Part shown: positions 44,237 to 52,828 of the stretch, one piece after another | Position numbering within the stretch: the first letter of the stretch is position 1 | Layout: each line of letters opens with the position of its first letter | Assembly (NCBI GenBank): GCA_963755375.1 | Contig: CAVWKG010000016.1 | Location: 2,728,001 to 2,792,000, forward strand | DNA from: Bog-473 sp963755375 | GTDB taxonomy: Bacteria > Actinomycetota > Acidimicrobiia > Acidimicrobiales > RAAP-2 | Direction of reading: 5' to 3' | DNA: 64,000 nucleotides | The notes under the pieces: model-generated | The model's input: only the letters and a program-made list of their open reading frames with translations | What the model was told of the DNA's origin: nothing | Database searches by the model: none | Translations under genes and position numbers: made by a program

Positions 44237-45924
44237 TTGACAAGCCGCTGCGACCGTCCCCGATTCAGTATGGAACGGCCGGCTCCTCCGGCATCCGCAT
44301 TTACGTGGATCATTCACCTGTCGGTGAATGGAGCCGACATACGGAGGAAGGAGCCAGCCGTGTCCAGTATTGCCCACCGAGGATTCGTCCACCTGGGGAT
44401 GGACGTGTCGAAGGACTCAATAGCCGTGGCGGTGCTGTCGCCCGATCGCGACACCGCCGAGGTCGACAGGATCTTCCACGATGCCGATTCAGTCCGACGC
44501 CTGGTCAAGCGACTTGGGAAGCCGAAAGGGATCTGGGCCTGCTACGAGGCGGGCCCGACCGGCTATGACCTCCAACGCCTGCTCGTCTCGATGGGGGTGC
44601 GCTGCGACGTGGTGGCCCCTTCCCTCATCCCGAAGGGCTCGGGCGATCGCGTGAAGACCGACCGCCGGGATGCCAGACGATTGGCGGGGTTGCACCGAGC
44701 CGGCGAGCTCACGGCGGTCGCCATCCCGACGCCCGCCCAAGAGGGAGTGCGCGACCTCTGTCGCACCCGCGGCGACATGGTCCAAGATCTCACCCGGGCC
44801 CGCAACCGGCTCAGCGGATTCCTCCTTCGCCATAGTGTCGTGTGGCGGGGAGGGTCAAAGTGGACCGAACGCCATCGACGTTGGCTCGCCACGTTGTCCT
44901 TCGACGATCCGGCCATCGCAACCACCTACGCGCATTACCTGGCCCCCGTGAAGCTGCGGGACACCGCGCTCGAGTCGGTCGAGGCCGACCTCGTGCCGTG
45001 GTGCACCAAGGATCCCTTCGGTGACCAAGTGCCACGTTTGGGCGCCTACCGGGGCGTGACAAGAATCGGCGCGCTGTGTCTGGCGGCCGAGGTGTTCGAC
45101 TGGCGTCGCTTCCCCAAGGCCCGACCCTTCATGAGCTTCACGGGCCTCGTGCCGGGGGAGAACTCGACGGGCCTCACCCAGCGTCGGGGCTCGATCCCCG
45201 GGCCGGCAATGCCCACCTGCGGGGCCAGCTCTGTGAAGCGGCCTGGGCCTACCAGCACAGCCCCAGCGTCGGAGTGGGCATCAGAGAGCGCCAACAAGGT
45301 CTGCCACCAAAGACGGTGGCCCGTTCGTGGGCCGCGCAGGTCCGTCTGTCCCGCCGCTTCCGCCAACTCGCTGCCCACAAGAACGTGCGCTCCGTCGTGG
45401 CCGCCGCCATCGCCCGCGAGCTGGCCGGCTTCCTCTGGGCCGAGGTGGTGGCCGAGGTCTGACACCGTGATCTTCCCTTCGCTCAGCGCGCGATCGGCGC
45501 CGCGTCTGAGCGAGCCGCCCACGACGCGCCGGAGCACCGCCGCAGCAGATCCGATCCTCGCCGGCGTTACGCCCACCATCGCTCCTTGTGACGATGTCAC
45601 GGGCGCCCCGATTCAGAGGCAACTACCTGCGAATGGCTTTACTGCGATCACGACTCGCGTACATCATCGTGGCGGTTCTCCGATCCACTGCGCTCCGGCG
45701 CGTCGTCGATGGCTCGCACGACCACCACCGCCATCGGCACGGGGAGACGAGTAGCAGCCTCCTCCCCGGCGTCAACACCGTTCGTCCTCACCCCTCGGGT
45801 TCCGGGCGCTCCGTGTTGACACCGGGGCCCCTCCGACTGCTCAAGAACGATCAGGCGCCACACCTCTGGTGCGTCGCGTCCAAAGACAGTCAGGAGGACC
45901 TTCGCGCGGGAGGTTGACAAGCCG
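44237..45924 (+). mobile_element. Second IS110-superfamily element (boundaries tentative)
   Basis: A broken IS110-type transposase is enclosed by two direct copies of TTGACAAGCCG (44237-44247 and 45914-45924), the best candidate ends. There is a hairpin CGGCTCC...GGAGCCG with inner CATTCACC/GGTGAATG at about 44279-44337 before the gene and 450 bp of non-coding DNA after it; a bridge RNA could be in either, so the IS110/IS1111 group cannot be decided. CCCCGATTCAG occurs near the left end (44258) and again at 45606. Confidence 0.6.
44360..45462 (+). pseudogene. IS110-superfamily transposase, frameshifted
   Basis: GTG start with GGAGGAAGGAG upstream. RuvC-like start VHLGMDVSKDSIAVAVL (Asp), CYEAGPTGYDLQRLL (Glu), RVKTDRRDARRLA (Asp), then AYRGVTRIGALCLAAEV and SFTGLVPGENSTG. 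In the run CCCCGGG at about 45198 one base is missing; the other frame continues RAGNAHLRGQLCEAAWAYQHSP and RELAGFLWAEVVAEV to 45462. Unrelated at sequence level to the three-copy element. Confidence 0.85.
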
Positions 45925-45935
45925 TTCCACATCAA

Positions 45936-45962
45936 CGCCGGGTGGGTGTCACACTCCGGCAC
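45936..45962. repeat. Partial interspersed repeat
   Basis: CGCCGGGTGGGTGTCACACT then CCGGCA; similar to the short form at 24943-24963. The remaining 45963-46111 shows no gene. Confidence 0.5.
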
Positions 45963-46111
45963 ATCGAAGGCATGCCTCACTTGGATATGGGCCGCGCGGT
46001 AGGGGGCATTTCAGAGCCCCGAGTGGAGGCCTGCGGGCTGATCCTTCGCCGGGCGCCTCCGAGTCATCCTTCGATCAGGTCCATACCTCTCCGCAGCTTG
46101 TTGGGGCTATC

Positions 46112-46203
46112 GTTGGAGCGGGTCGTTACTGGCGTCTGGGTGGAGTACCACCGGGGACCGACCCGCCGGCGGCCTGCCGGATATAGCCGTGCGCCTGGGC
46201 AAA
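46112..46203 (+). promoter_or_regulatory. ZTP (pfl) riboswitch upstream of glyA
   Basis: P1 GCGGGTCG (46118-46125) pairs with CGACCCGC (46159-46166). The conserved internal ACTGGCG follows, then a GGTGG...CCACC hairpin with GGGGA. After a GC-rich linker the second conserved domain CCGTGCGCCTGGGCA ends at 46201. This order (GGTCG-T/G-ACTGGCG ... ACCACCGGGGA-CGACC ... GCCTGGGCA) is the pfl/ZTP consensus, which senses ZMP/ZTP when 10-formyl-THF is low and controls one-carbon genes, including glyA. Confidence 0.93.
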
Positions 46204-46228
46204 GACTCGATGTCGTCCGAAGGAGCGC

Positions 46229-47656
46229 GTGGTGCCCGAACCAGTCGTAGCGAGTGCCTATCGATCGGCGTTGGAGGTGATCTCTGCCGCCGAACCAGAT
46301 GTGGCAGCGGCCATCGTCGGTGAGCTGGAGTCCCAACGGCGTCAACTTAAGCTCATCGCTTCAGAGAACTACGCCTCACCGGCCGTGCTGCTGGCCATGG
46401 GCAACTGGCTGTCGGACAAGTATGCCGAGGGCACACCGGGCCATCGGTTTTATGCCGGATGCGAGATGGTTGACCGGATCGAGACATTGGCTACCGACCA
46501 CGCCAAAGCACTGTTCGGCGCCGATCACGCCTATGTCCAGCCTCATTCGGGGATCGACGCCAACCTGGTCGCTTACTGGGCCATCCTTGCCCACCGAGTC
46601 GAGCAACCATTCCTCAACGAGGCTGGGGCGGCTCACGTGAACGACCTTGACACCGTGAGCTGGGATCAACTGCGCAACGAACTGCACTCCCAGCGCATGA
46701 TGGGCATGGCTCTCGACGCCGGGGGGCACCTCACCCATGGGTTCCGACCCAATATTTCCGGGAAGCTCTTTGACCAGGCTAGTTACGGGGTCGATTCCGC
46801 TTCCGGACTCCTCGACTACGGCGCCATAGCGGCCCAGGTGAGAGAGTTCCGTCCGCTGGTGCTCGTGGCGGGGTACTCGGCCTACCCCCGGAACCCCAAT
46901 TTTGCCAACTTGGCTGAGATCGCCCACGACGTCGGGGCTACTTTCATGGTCGACATGGCCCACTTCGCTGGGCTGGTGGCCGGGAAAGTGCTGGTCGGTG
47001 ACCTCGATCCGGTGCCCCACGCCGATGTCGTGACCTCCACCACCCACAAGTCACTGCGCGGACCTCGGGGTGGACTAGTCCTCTGCACCGAGGAATATGC
47101 ACCCTATGTAGACAAAGGATGCCCGATGGTCCTCGGTGGCCCGCTGCCCCACATGATGGCTGCCAAGGCCGTTGCTTTGTCTGAGGCTCGCCAGCCCTCG
47201 TTCGCTGCCTATGCCGTCCACATCGTAGAGAATGCACGTGCTCTGGCGGAAGGTCTGATACGGCGGGGTGCACGGCTCATCACTGGGGGGACTGACAACC
47301 ACCTTGTGCTCTTGGACGTGGCTTCCAGCTTCGGACTCACCGGCCGTCAAGCTGAGGCTGCCCTGATTGACGCAGGCGTGGTCACCAATCGCAACTTATT
47401 GCCAGGTGACGCCAACGGCGCCTGGTACACCTCGGGAATTCGACTTGGAACACCGGCGCTGACCACGCTGGGATTTAGGCCAGACGAGATCGACGAAGTC
47501 GCCGACGTCATAGTCACTGCCTTGAGAGCCACGACACCGGCGACCTCCACAGCCAAAGCGAAGTACGAGATCGATCCCCACATCGCCCAAGTCTGCGAAG
47601 ACCGGTGTGTCAGTTTGCTCGACCGCCACCACCTCTATGCGGACATCGAGCTGTAA
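46229..47656 (+). CDS. glyA: Serine hydroxymethyltransferase, long form
   Basis: 475 residues from GTG with AAGGAGC upstream. PLP-lysine in VTSTTHKSLRGPRGG (Lys274), ENYASP, YAEGTPGHRFYAGCE, VQPHSG and GGHLTHG. Residues about 121-160 (HRVEQPFLNEAGAAHV, TVSWDQLRNELHSQRMMGM) are an insert absent from the usual 415-430-residue bacterial enzyme but known in chlamydial-type SHMT. It interconverts serine and glycine and charges THF. Sits directly after the ZTP riboswitch. Confidence 0.95.
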   Translation: MVPEPVVASAYRSALEVISAAEPDVAAAIVGELESQRRQLKLIASENYASPAVLLAMGNWLSDKYAEGTPGHRFYAGCEMVDRIETLATDHAKALFGADHAYVQPHSGIDANLVAYWAILAHRVEQPFLNEAGAAHVNDLDTVSWDQLRNELHSQRMMGMALDAGGHLTHGFRPNISGKLFDQASYGVDSASGLLDYGAIAAQVREFRPLVLVAGYSAYPRNPNFANLAEIAHDVGATFMVDMAHFAGLVAGKVLVGDLDPVPHADVVTSTTHKSLRGPRGGLVLCTEEYAPYVDKGCPMVLGGPLPHMMAAKAVALSEARQPSFAAYAVHIVENARALAEGLIRRGARLITGGTDNHLVLLDVASSFGLTGRQAEAALIDAGVVTNRNLLPGDANGAWYTSGIRLGTPALTTLGFRPDEIDEVADVIVTALRATTPATSTAKAKYEIDPHIAQVCEDRCVSLLDRHHLYADIEL

Positions 47657-48171
47657 ATGACTTGGTCGGAGAGTACGGACGATGCAATGAGTTTCTCGAA
47701 TCAAGAAGGCGTTACCGCACTAGTAACCTCAACCGGGACAGAAAATATCTCCGATCGGCGAGCAGCACATCGCCCAGGGTGTCCCCGAACGCCGGAACTT
47801 GAGGTCGACCCTGATGGAGGCCCCGTACTGGCCGCCATTTACGACCATTCCGGCTACAGAGACCGGCTCGGGTACCGCCGACCATTGGACCGCCCACCAT
47901 GGCTACTTCAATACCGAGATTCACCCGCCGAATCCCTCGCTGAGTAGATTTCCCTGTACGAAATTTCAGAACCCCACGCTCCCGCTGACGGAAGCTCCGA
48001 GAAGGACAGTACGGGCGTTAGATGGTGGACGTACTGACCGTGCCCCCGAAAGCCGGGACGGGGTGCCATTCTCCGCCCGTGGGGCAAGCAGTTCACTGGA
48101 AGCATGCCAGAGGGTTGTGCGAGCCCGTGTTCTACTTGGATCTCTTCAGCGAGTGAGGGTGGGTGGGGGAG
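47657..48171. other. Intergenic stretch without a convincing gene
   Basis: A 96-codon frame right after glyA lacks a start signal and motifs. The only recognised item is a repeat member at 48040-48086. Confidence 0.45.
48040..48086. repeat. Interspersed palindromic repeat, member C
   Basis: GTGCCCCCGAAAGCCGGGAC, then GGGGTGCCATTCTCCG and CCCGTGGGGCA: same plan, 47 nt, with a diverged middle. Confidence 0.6.
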
Positions 48172-48579
48172 ATGGATGGTTCCGAGCGCGAGGTCCGAGT
48201 GCGGAGCTTTGTTGAAGAGGTCTGGAACGGCCGAAACTACGAAGCGGCCACTGATCTATACAGCCAGGAGTACAGCAATCCGTTTGGACCAGGCCCGTCG
48301 GCCAGAACCGAACCGATCCGCCGCTACCACGGGACCTTCCCTGATCTCCATGTGGACGTCGAGGACCTCATCGTTGCCGGAGACACGGTCGTCCTGAGAT
48401 TCCTGTACCGAGACACGGGAGGACATTTGGGACGGGCCGCGACCGGACGTGCGGTAGAGGTATGGGCGGTCAGCATCATGCACTTCGAGCAGAACAAGGT
48501 GGCGAGGGAATGGATTGGTGCAGACAACCTCGGCCTGTTCGTTCACCTGGGGGTCCTCGACAACCCGTGGCCAAGCTAG
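48172..48579 (+). CDS. SnoaL-like polyketide-cyclase fold protein
   Basis: About 135 residues (an in-frame GTG at 48163 is also possible). FVEEVWNGRNYEAATDLYSQEY, RRYHGTFPDLHVDVEDLIVAGDTVVLRFLYRDTGGH and RAVEVWAVSIMHFEQNKVAREWIGADNLGL are the full SnoaL/ester-cyclase pattern (NTF2-like fold). Substrate unknown. Confidence 0.87.
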   Translation: MDGSEREVRVRSFVEEVWNGRNYEAATDLYSQEYSNPFGPGPSARTEPIRRYHGTFPDLHVDVEDLIVAGDTVVLRFLYRDTGGHLGRAATGRAVEVWAVSIMHFEQNKVAREWIGADNLGLFVHLGVLDNPWPS

Positions 48580-48779
48580 GCAAAACAGATGGAGCAACGG
48601 GGCAAGCCTCGCTCACCGCTTCAGCCCATGCCAGACATCGCCGACGCCCCATGAAACGTTGCTATCAGACTGCCCCCTAACACCGCCGGGCTGGTGGCGG
48701 AAATCGGCGCCGACCTCGCTGATGAAGGCCATGGTTCGCCACCGGAACGGCGGCCGATGGACCGCTACAGTCGACGCCG

Positions 48780-49226
48780 ATGCCGGAGATGGATCTAGAG
48801 GCCTTGCAGCGGGTGCTCGATCAGGTTGAGTCTCCCTACACCGTGGACGACGTCATGGAGAATGGTGATGTCCGCTTGCGGCTACCGGTGGCACACGCTC
48901 ACATTCGTCCCGGCGGAACGATCTCTGGCCCAGCCCTGATGGCCATCGCCGATGGGGCCGCGTGGGCGGCTGTTCTCTCTCACAGGGGGCCTGACATGTC
49001 GCCAGTCTCGACGAGCCTCCATATCGACTTCCTGTGCAAACCCGATCCGGTTGATTTGATCGCCGATGGAGTCGTTCTGAGGCTTGGCCGAACGCTTGCG
49101 GTAATCGACGTATCGATCCGCTCGGCTGAAACGGAACGATTGGTCGCCAAGGCTCAAGTCACATATGCGATTCCATCCGAACCGGTAAGCGCTCAGACGA
49201 GCGCCTTCGGTTGCTGGATCAAGTAG
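48780..49226 (+). CDS. PaaI-like hotdog thioesterase
   Basis: 148 residues. RPGGTISGPALMAIADGAAWAAVLSHRG (hotdog helix) and LHIDFLCKPDPVDLIADGVVLRLGRTLAVIDVSI, typical of 4HBT/PaaI acyl-CoA thioesterases. The stop TAG begins a repeat head (AAGTAGCTCAGATCGCCGG). Confidence 0.87.
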   Translation: MPEMDLEALQRVLDQVESPYTVDDVMENGDVRLRLPVAHAHIRPGGTISGPALMAIADGAAWAAVLSHRGPDMSPVSTSLHIDFLCKPDPVDLIADGVVLRLGRTLAVIDVSIRSAETERLVAKAQVTYAIPSEPVSAQTSAFGCWIK

Positions 49227-49241
49227 CTCAGATCGCCGGGA
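49223..49241. repeat. Repeat-family head after the thioesterase gene
   Basis: GTAGCTCAGATCGCCGGGA, a variant of GTAGCCCAGTTCGCCGG that provides the stop codon. Confidence 0.6.
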
Positions 49242-49261
49242 CAGGTCGCCCTTGGTCCAGA

Positions 49262-50299
49262 TCATGAGCTTTCGATGAGCAAGTTGATCCTCGCATTGAG
49301 CCCAACTTGGTTCGCGACATGCACATAAACCTCGTGCGGATGGTCCACTCCTGAGCCCCAGGACAGGCCGCCCTGACTGTTAATGACCGCAGCACCACCG
49401 TGACCCATCTCCGAGAAGATCCCCGATGCGCCCTCGACCGCATACAACATCGTGGGCCCGTCCCAGTCACCGTCTCCCGGTGGCCCGCAATTGAAGAGTT
49501 TCGTATAAACGATGCGCATCGGGTTCCTTGGAGGTACCGACGTACAGAGGGTTCCTCCGACCTTCGTGTTGATGCCCGCGTACCCGTCGACCCAGGCGAT
49601 AGTCGTTGGCCAGCCCGTGCTCGCCACTACCGCTCTGGTGGCGGCGATGTCGAGACGCTCGTTGGTGAAGGGCGGACCACCCATAGGGAACAGCCCGTCT
49701 TCGATCACCAGCCTCTTCACCTTGGTGGCGACCAACGCTCTTCCCCGCAGCGAACTGCCTTGACCCGGACCGGATGCCAGCAGGCCGGCCAAGTTAGTGT
49801 CGCCGCCGATAGCGACGACGGTCACGCTGTGATCCGGCTGGGCCGCCAACAACCGACGATAGAGATCGACCGCCGGCTGGGCTTGCGAACTGTTCTGAAT
49901 GGCGTGCGGGAGCTGCTCCGCAAGTACATCGCTATAGCCGTGTGGTGCCGTATTGGCGGAGCTGTCGGCCACGGCCCCAATCGGTATCCTGCTGTGACCG
50001 TAAGCGGTATCGATGGCATCGAGCGCAGCGGCAGCCACCGGATTGCGAATATCCGACATGACCCCGAGGATCTGGACTCTGCCCCGTTGCTGAAGAACGT
50101 TGGCCATGCCGACCGCTGTGGCGTCGTCCCACCACAAGGAGAGATCAGTGTCGATAATGATGCGCTGCGGATTGTCTTTCGCTGTACCGACCGATGCCGA
50201 CGTGGTTGATGAGAACCCGGTAAGAACTGCGGCGACTATGAGCGCCGCAAGCAGCGCAACAGAAGAGAAACGGTTGCTCAAGTTCAATATCCCGTGCAC
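49262..50299 (-). CDS. Exported nucleoside hydrolase (IUNH family)
   Basis: 345 residues with a signal peptide (SSVALLAALIVAAVLTGFSSTTSAS). The calcium/substrate motif is RIIIDTDLSLWWDDATAV (usual DTDxxxDDxxA). VVAIGGDTNLAGLLAS and VKRLVIEDGLFPMGG correspond to the G-G-x-TN and downstream strands, and MGHGGAAVINS is near the active site. Export is uncommon for the family and suggests extracellular nucleoside scavenging. Confidence 0.88.
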   Translation of the reverse strand: MHGILNLSNRFSSVALLAALIVAAVLTGFSSTTSASVGTAKDNPQRIIIDTDLSLWWDDATAVGMANVLQQRGRVQILGVMSDIRNPVAAAALDAIDTAYGHSRIPIGAVADSSANTAPHGYSDVLAEQLPHAIQNSSQAQPAVDLYRRLLAAQPDHSVTVVAIGGDTNLAGLLASGPGQGSSLRGRALVATKVKRLVIEDGLFPMGGPPFTNERLDIAATRAVVASTGWPTTIAWVDGYAGINTKVGGTLCTSVPPRNPMRIVYTKLFNCGPPGDGDWDGPTMLYAVEGASGIFSEMGHGGAAVINSQGGLSWGSGVDHPHEVYVHVANQVGLNARINLLIESS

Positions 50300-50436
50300 C
50301 CCGGTGTTAAGTCTTGCATGCCAGGTCCTGGAACGTCACTCGTACGTGCACCTCTTCGATTCCGTAGGGGGGATGCCCGTGCGACAGCTCCGAAACCACT
50401 AGGGACGCTGCGCGGCTACCAGGTGCAGAGTGGGTG

Positions 50437-50486
50437 GCCCAGTACGCCATCGGGGACGGTGTGCCACCCTGCGGCACGAGTGGGGC
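50437..50486. repeat. Interspersed palindromic repeat, member D
   Basis: GCCCAGTACGCCATCGGGG, then ACGGTGTGCCACCCTGCGGC, then ACGAGTGGGGC. 50 nt, ends in inverted orientation to each other. Lies between the nucleoside hydrolase and a VOC gene. Confidence 0.8.
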
Positions 50487-50514
50487 ACGGGGTGAACTGG
50501 CCTTCACGGCGGCC

Positions 50515-50877
50515 TCAGGTGATGAAGTTGAACGTGTAGCCCTCTGGGTCTCGCACTTCGCAGTCTCTACCCCATGGCCGGTCCGCTGGCGGTCCAACCA
50601 CCTCGGCACCGCCATTGACGGCACGTGCGAAGTGATCGTCAACGTCATCAACCGTCATAACAATCAGATGCGTCACTCCGCCCACATCCCTCGGGCTCTT
50701 TACGCCATGAGCCCCCGGACCGGCCAGAAGGAGTGTCGTGTCACCGAGTCTGACATGGGAGCGGATCAGTGCACCATCAGATTCTGTCTCCGAGTTCTCC
50801 TCGACGAATCCAAGCGCCGACACTAAGTTGTCCCGGGCTCTGGGGAGGTCCTGATACACAAGCAATAGAGCGGTCAT
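50515..50877 (-). CDS. VOC-family protein (glyoxalase fold)
   Basis: 120 residues. LLVYQDLPRARDNLVSALGFVEE start, VRLGDTTLLLAGPG and VTHLIVMTVDDVDDHFARAVNGGAEVVGPPADRPWG, then CEVRDPEGYTFNF. The sequence follows phenazine/lactoylglutathione-type VOC folds. Substrate unknown. Confidence 0.85.
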   Translation of the reverse strand: MTALLLVYQDLPRARDNLVSALGFVEENSETESDGALIRSHVRLGDTTLLLAGPGAHGVKSPRDVGGVTHLIVMTVDDVDDHFARAVNGGAEVVGPPADRPWGRDCEVRDPEGYTFNFIT

Positions 50878-50939
50878 CGTGCACCAACCATTCGGCTACG
50901 AAGCCTACGTTGATGAGACTGTGCGTGTCCCCGAACGGC

Positions 50940-52171
50940 TGTGGCCTCAAGCGGTCATTGCAACACCTCCTTGATTGGCGAACAGTGATGTCGCCGATTG
51001 GGAGGTGTGCGGATGTGGAGACGCTTGAGCGAAGAAGAGCGCCAGACGATCTGGGACATGCGTGAGGCGGGAGTACCCGTGAAGCGCATTGCCAAGCATC
51101 TGGGCAGGCAGAACGTGTCGTTGCGCAAGTTCATTGCCGACGCAGGTGGAAAGCGACCGACGGCTCGGCAGCGCTCAGAGCTGCGGCTGTCCCGCGAAGA
51201 GCGCGAGGAGATCTCGAGGGGCCTGGCGGCGGGCGACTCCATCCGCGCCATCGCCGAGGCCCTGGGCCGCTGCCCATCGACGGTGTGCCGGGAGGTCAAC
51301 GCCAACGGCGGCAGGAGGAAGTATCGGGCCCTCGTCGCCGACCGGGCGGCCTCTCGGAATGCTCTGCGGCCCAAGCGGGCCAAGCGGGCGGAGTGCCGCC
51401 GGCTTCGGGGGGTCGTCGAGCGCAAGCTCGAGGCCAAGTGGTCACCCCAGCAAATCTCGGCGTGGTTGGCTCTGGAGTACCCCGATCGCCCGGAGATGCA
51501 CGTGTCCCACGAGACCATCTACCAGTCACTCTTCGTGCAGAGCCGCGGAGCGCTGCGCAAAGAGCTCCATTCGTGCCTGCGCAGCGGTCGAGCCATGAGA
51601 CGAGCCAAGGCCTACACGAAGGGCAACGTCGGCCAGGGCCAGCTGCGCAACATGGTGATGATCTCCGAACGGCCCGCCGAGGTGAAGGACAGGGCCGGGC
51701 CGGGGCACTGGGAGGGCGACCTGATCTTCGGGAAGAAGATGACCTCGATCGGCACCCTCGTCGAGCGCCACAGCCGCTACGTCATCTTGCTCAAGCTCCC
51801 CAATGGCCACGGTGCCGAGGCGGTGCGCAAGGCCATGACCAAGCGCATCTTGACCCTGCCCGCCCAGCTGCGGCGCTCCATCACCTGGGACCAAGGCAAG
51901 GAGATGGCCGAGCACGTCCGCTTCACGGTCGAGACCGGTGTGCAGATCTACTTCTGTGACCCCAAGAGCCCATGGCAGCGCGGAAGCAACGAGAACACAA
52001 ACGGATTGCTCCGCCAATACCTGCCGAAAGCCTCGGACCTCTCCCAAGCCACACAGCGAGAGCTCGATGCCATCGCTCGGTCGCTCAACACAAGGCCTCG
52101 ACAGACACTCGGCTCGATGACACCATCTCAGGCGTTCGCCGGGGCCGTTGCGCTGACCGCTTGAGGCCACA
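50940..52171 (+). mobile_element. IS30-family insertion sequence (about 1232 bp)
   Basis: 18-bp perfect terminal inverted repeats TGTGGCCTCAAGCGGTCA (50940-50957) and its reverse complement (52154-52171) enclose an intact IS30 transposase whose stop codon lies inside the right repeat. No clear short target duplication could be read. Confidence 0.93.
51013..52164 (+). CDS. IS30-family DDE transposase
   Basis: 383 residues from ATG 51013 (GGAGGTG upstream). Two N-terminal HTH segments (EEERQTIWDMREAGVPVKRIAKHLG, SIRAIAEALGRCPSTVCREV). Catalytic core: GPGHWEGDLIFG (Asp), RSITWDQGKEMAEH (Asp), GSNENTNGLLRQYLPK (Glu). Looks intact. Confidence 0.95.
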   Translation: MWRRLSEEERQTIWDMREAGVPVKRIAKHLGRQNVSLRKFIADAGGKRPTARQRSELRLSREEREEISRGLAAGDSIRAIAEALGRCPSTVCREVNANGGRRKYRALVADRAASRNALRPKRAKRAECRRLRGVVERKLEAKWSPQQISAWLALEYPDRPEMHVSHETIYQSLFVQSRGALRKELHSCLRSGRAMRRAKAYTKGNVGQGQLRNMVMISERPAEVKDRAGPGHWEGDLIFGKKMTSIGTLVERHSRYVILLKLPNGHGAEAVRKAMTKRILTLPAQLRRSITWDQGKEMAEHVRFTVETGVQIYFCDPKSPWQRGSNENTNGLLRQYLPKASDLSQATQRELDAIARSLNTRPRQTLGSMTPSQAFAGAVALTA

Positions 52172-52208
52172 CCTGTTCTAGGAGATCACACGAGCCCGTT
52201 TGAGGCAG

Positions 52209-52628
52209 TTACGCGGTGGCACCGGTCCCTTGGCGCTCGCGGGCCCGCTCGCTGGCGGTGTGAGGCAACATCTCCAGGCGGTGGCCGTCCGGGTCGGATA
52301 TGAACACCGAGTTGCGCGGGGTGCGCTCGGACGCATCGACACCAGCCTCGGAAAGGCGGCTAACGAGCTGGTCGAGGTCATTGGCCGTCACGTTCAGCGC
52401 CATGTGGTTCATCTCCTGTCCGCCGTGGGCATCACCGGGGACCTCGAACAGGTCAAGGCCCTGCATGCCACATTGCAGGAAGCTGGCCTTTATGTTGGGC
52501 GGCCCGCCGGAGATGTTGCGGTCCTCGAAGCCAAGTATGTCCATATAGAAGCTCTTCGATCGCTCCATATCAGTGACGTGAAGCACTACGTGGTTGATAC
52601 CCGTCACCTGGAGCTTCGGAGCAGCCAT
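52209..52628 (-). CDS. VOC-family protein (glyoxalase/bleomycin-resistance fold)
   Basis: 139 residues. INHVVLHVTDMERSKSFYMDILGFEDRN opening, MNHMALNVTANDLDQLVSRLSEAGVDASE and VFISDPDGHRLEML, with metal ligands His in INHVV, His in MNHMA and Glu in RLEML. C-terminal 15 residues are charged. Lies just after the IS30 element. Confidence 0.88.
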   Translation of the reverse strand: MAAPKLQVTGINHVVLHVTDMERSKSFYMDILGFEDRNISGGPPNIKASFLQCGMQGLDLFEVPGDAHGGQEMNHMALNVTANDLDQLVSRLSEAGVDASERTPRNSVFISDPDGHRLEMLPHTASERARERQGTGATA

Positions 52629-52782
52629 CGGGACCCTCCCTGCCTTCGCCCAGCACTCCTACTGATCATATGCCGCGGCTCTCTGTGGCGATTGTCTCGG
52701 CCCTAACCGAGACCATTCCAGTGTCGGATTGGTGTGGCAGATCCGGCTGGGTCCTGGAAGGAATCGTCCGAAGGCAGCCGAA

Positions 52783-52828
52783 GTGCCCCCGCTCGCCGGG
52801 TGGAGGTGGCACCGTGCGGCACGGTCTA
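52783..52828. repeat. Interspersed palindromic repeat, member E
   Basis: GTGCCCCCGCTCGCCGGGTG, GAGGTGGCACCGTGCGGC, ACGGTCTA. Its last bases give the TAG stop of the DUF4386 gene on the minus strand. Confidence 0.65.

Noticed and set aside
45588..45917. 109-codon frame in the 3' part of the second IS110 element
   Set aside because: No conserved motifs; the stretch is better explained as the element's non-coding end.
47657..47947. 96-codon frame directly after glyA
   Set aside because: No start signal, no recognisable motif, and composition unlike neighbouring genes.
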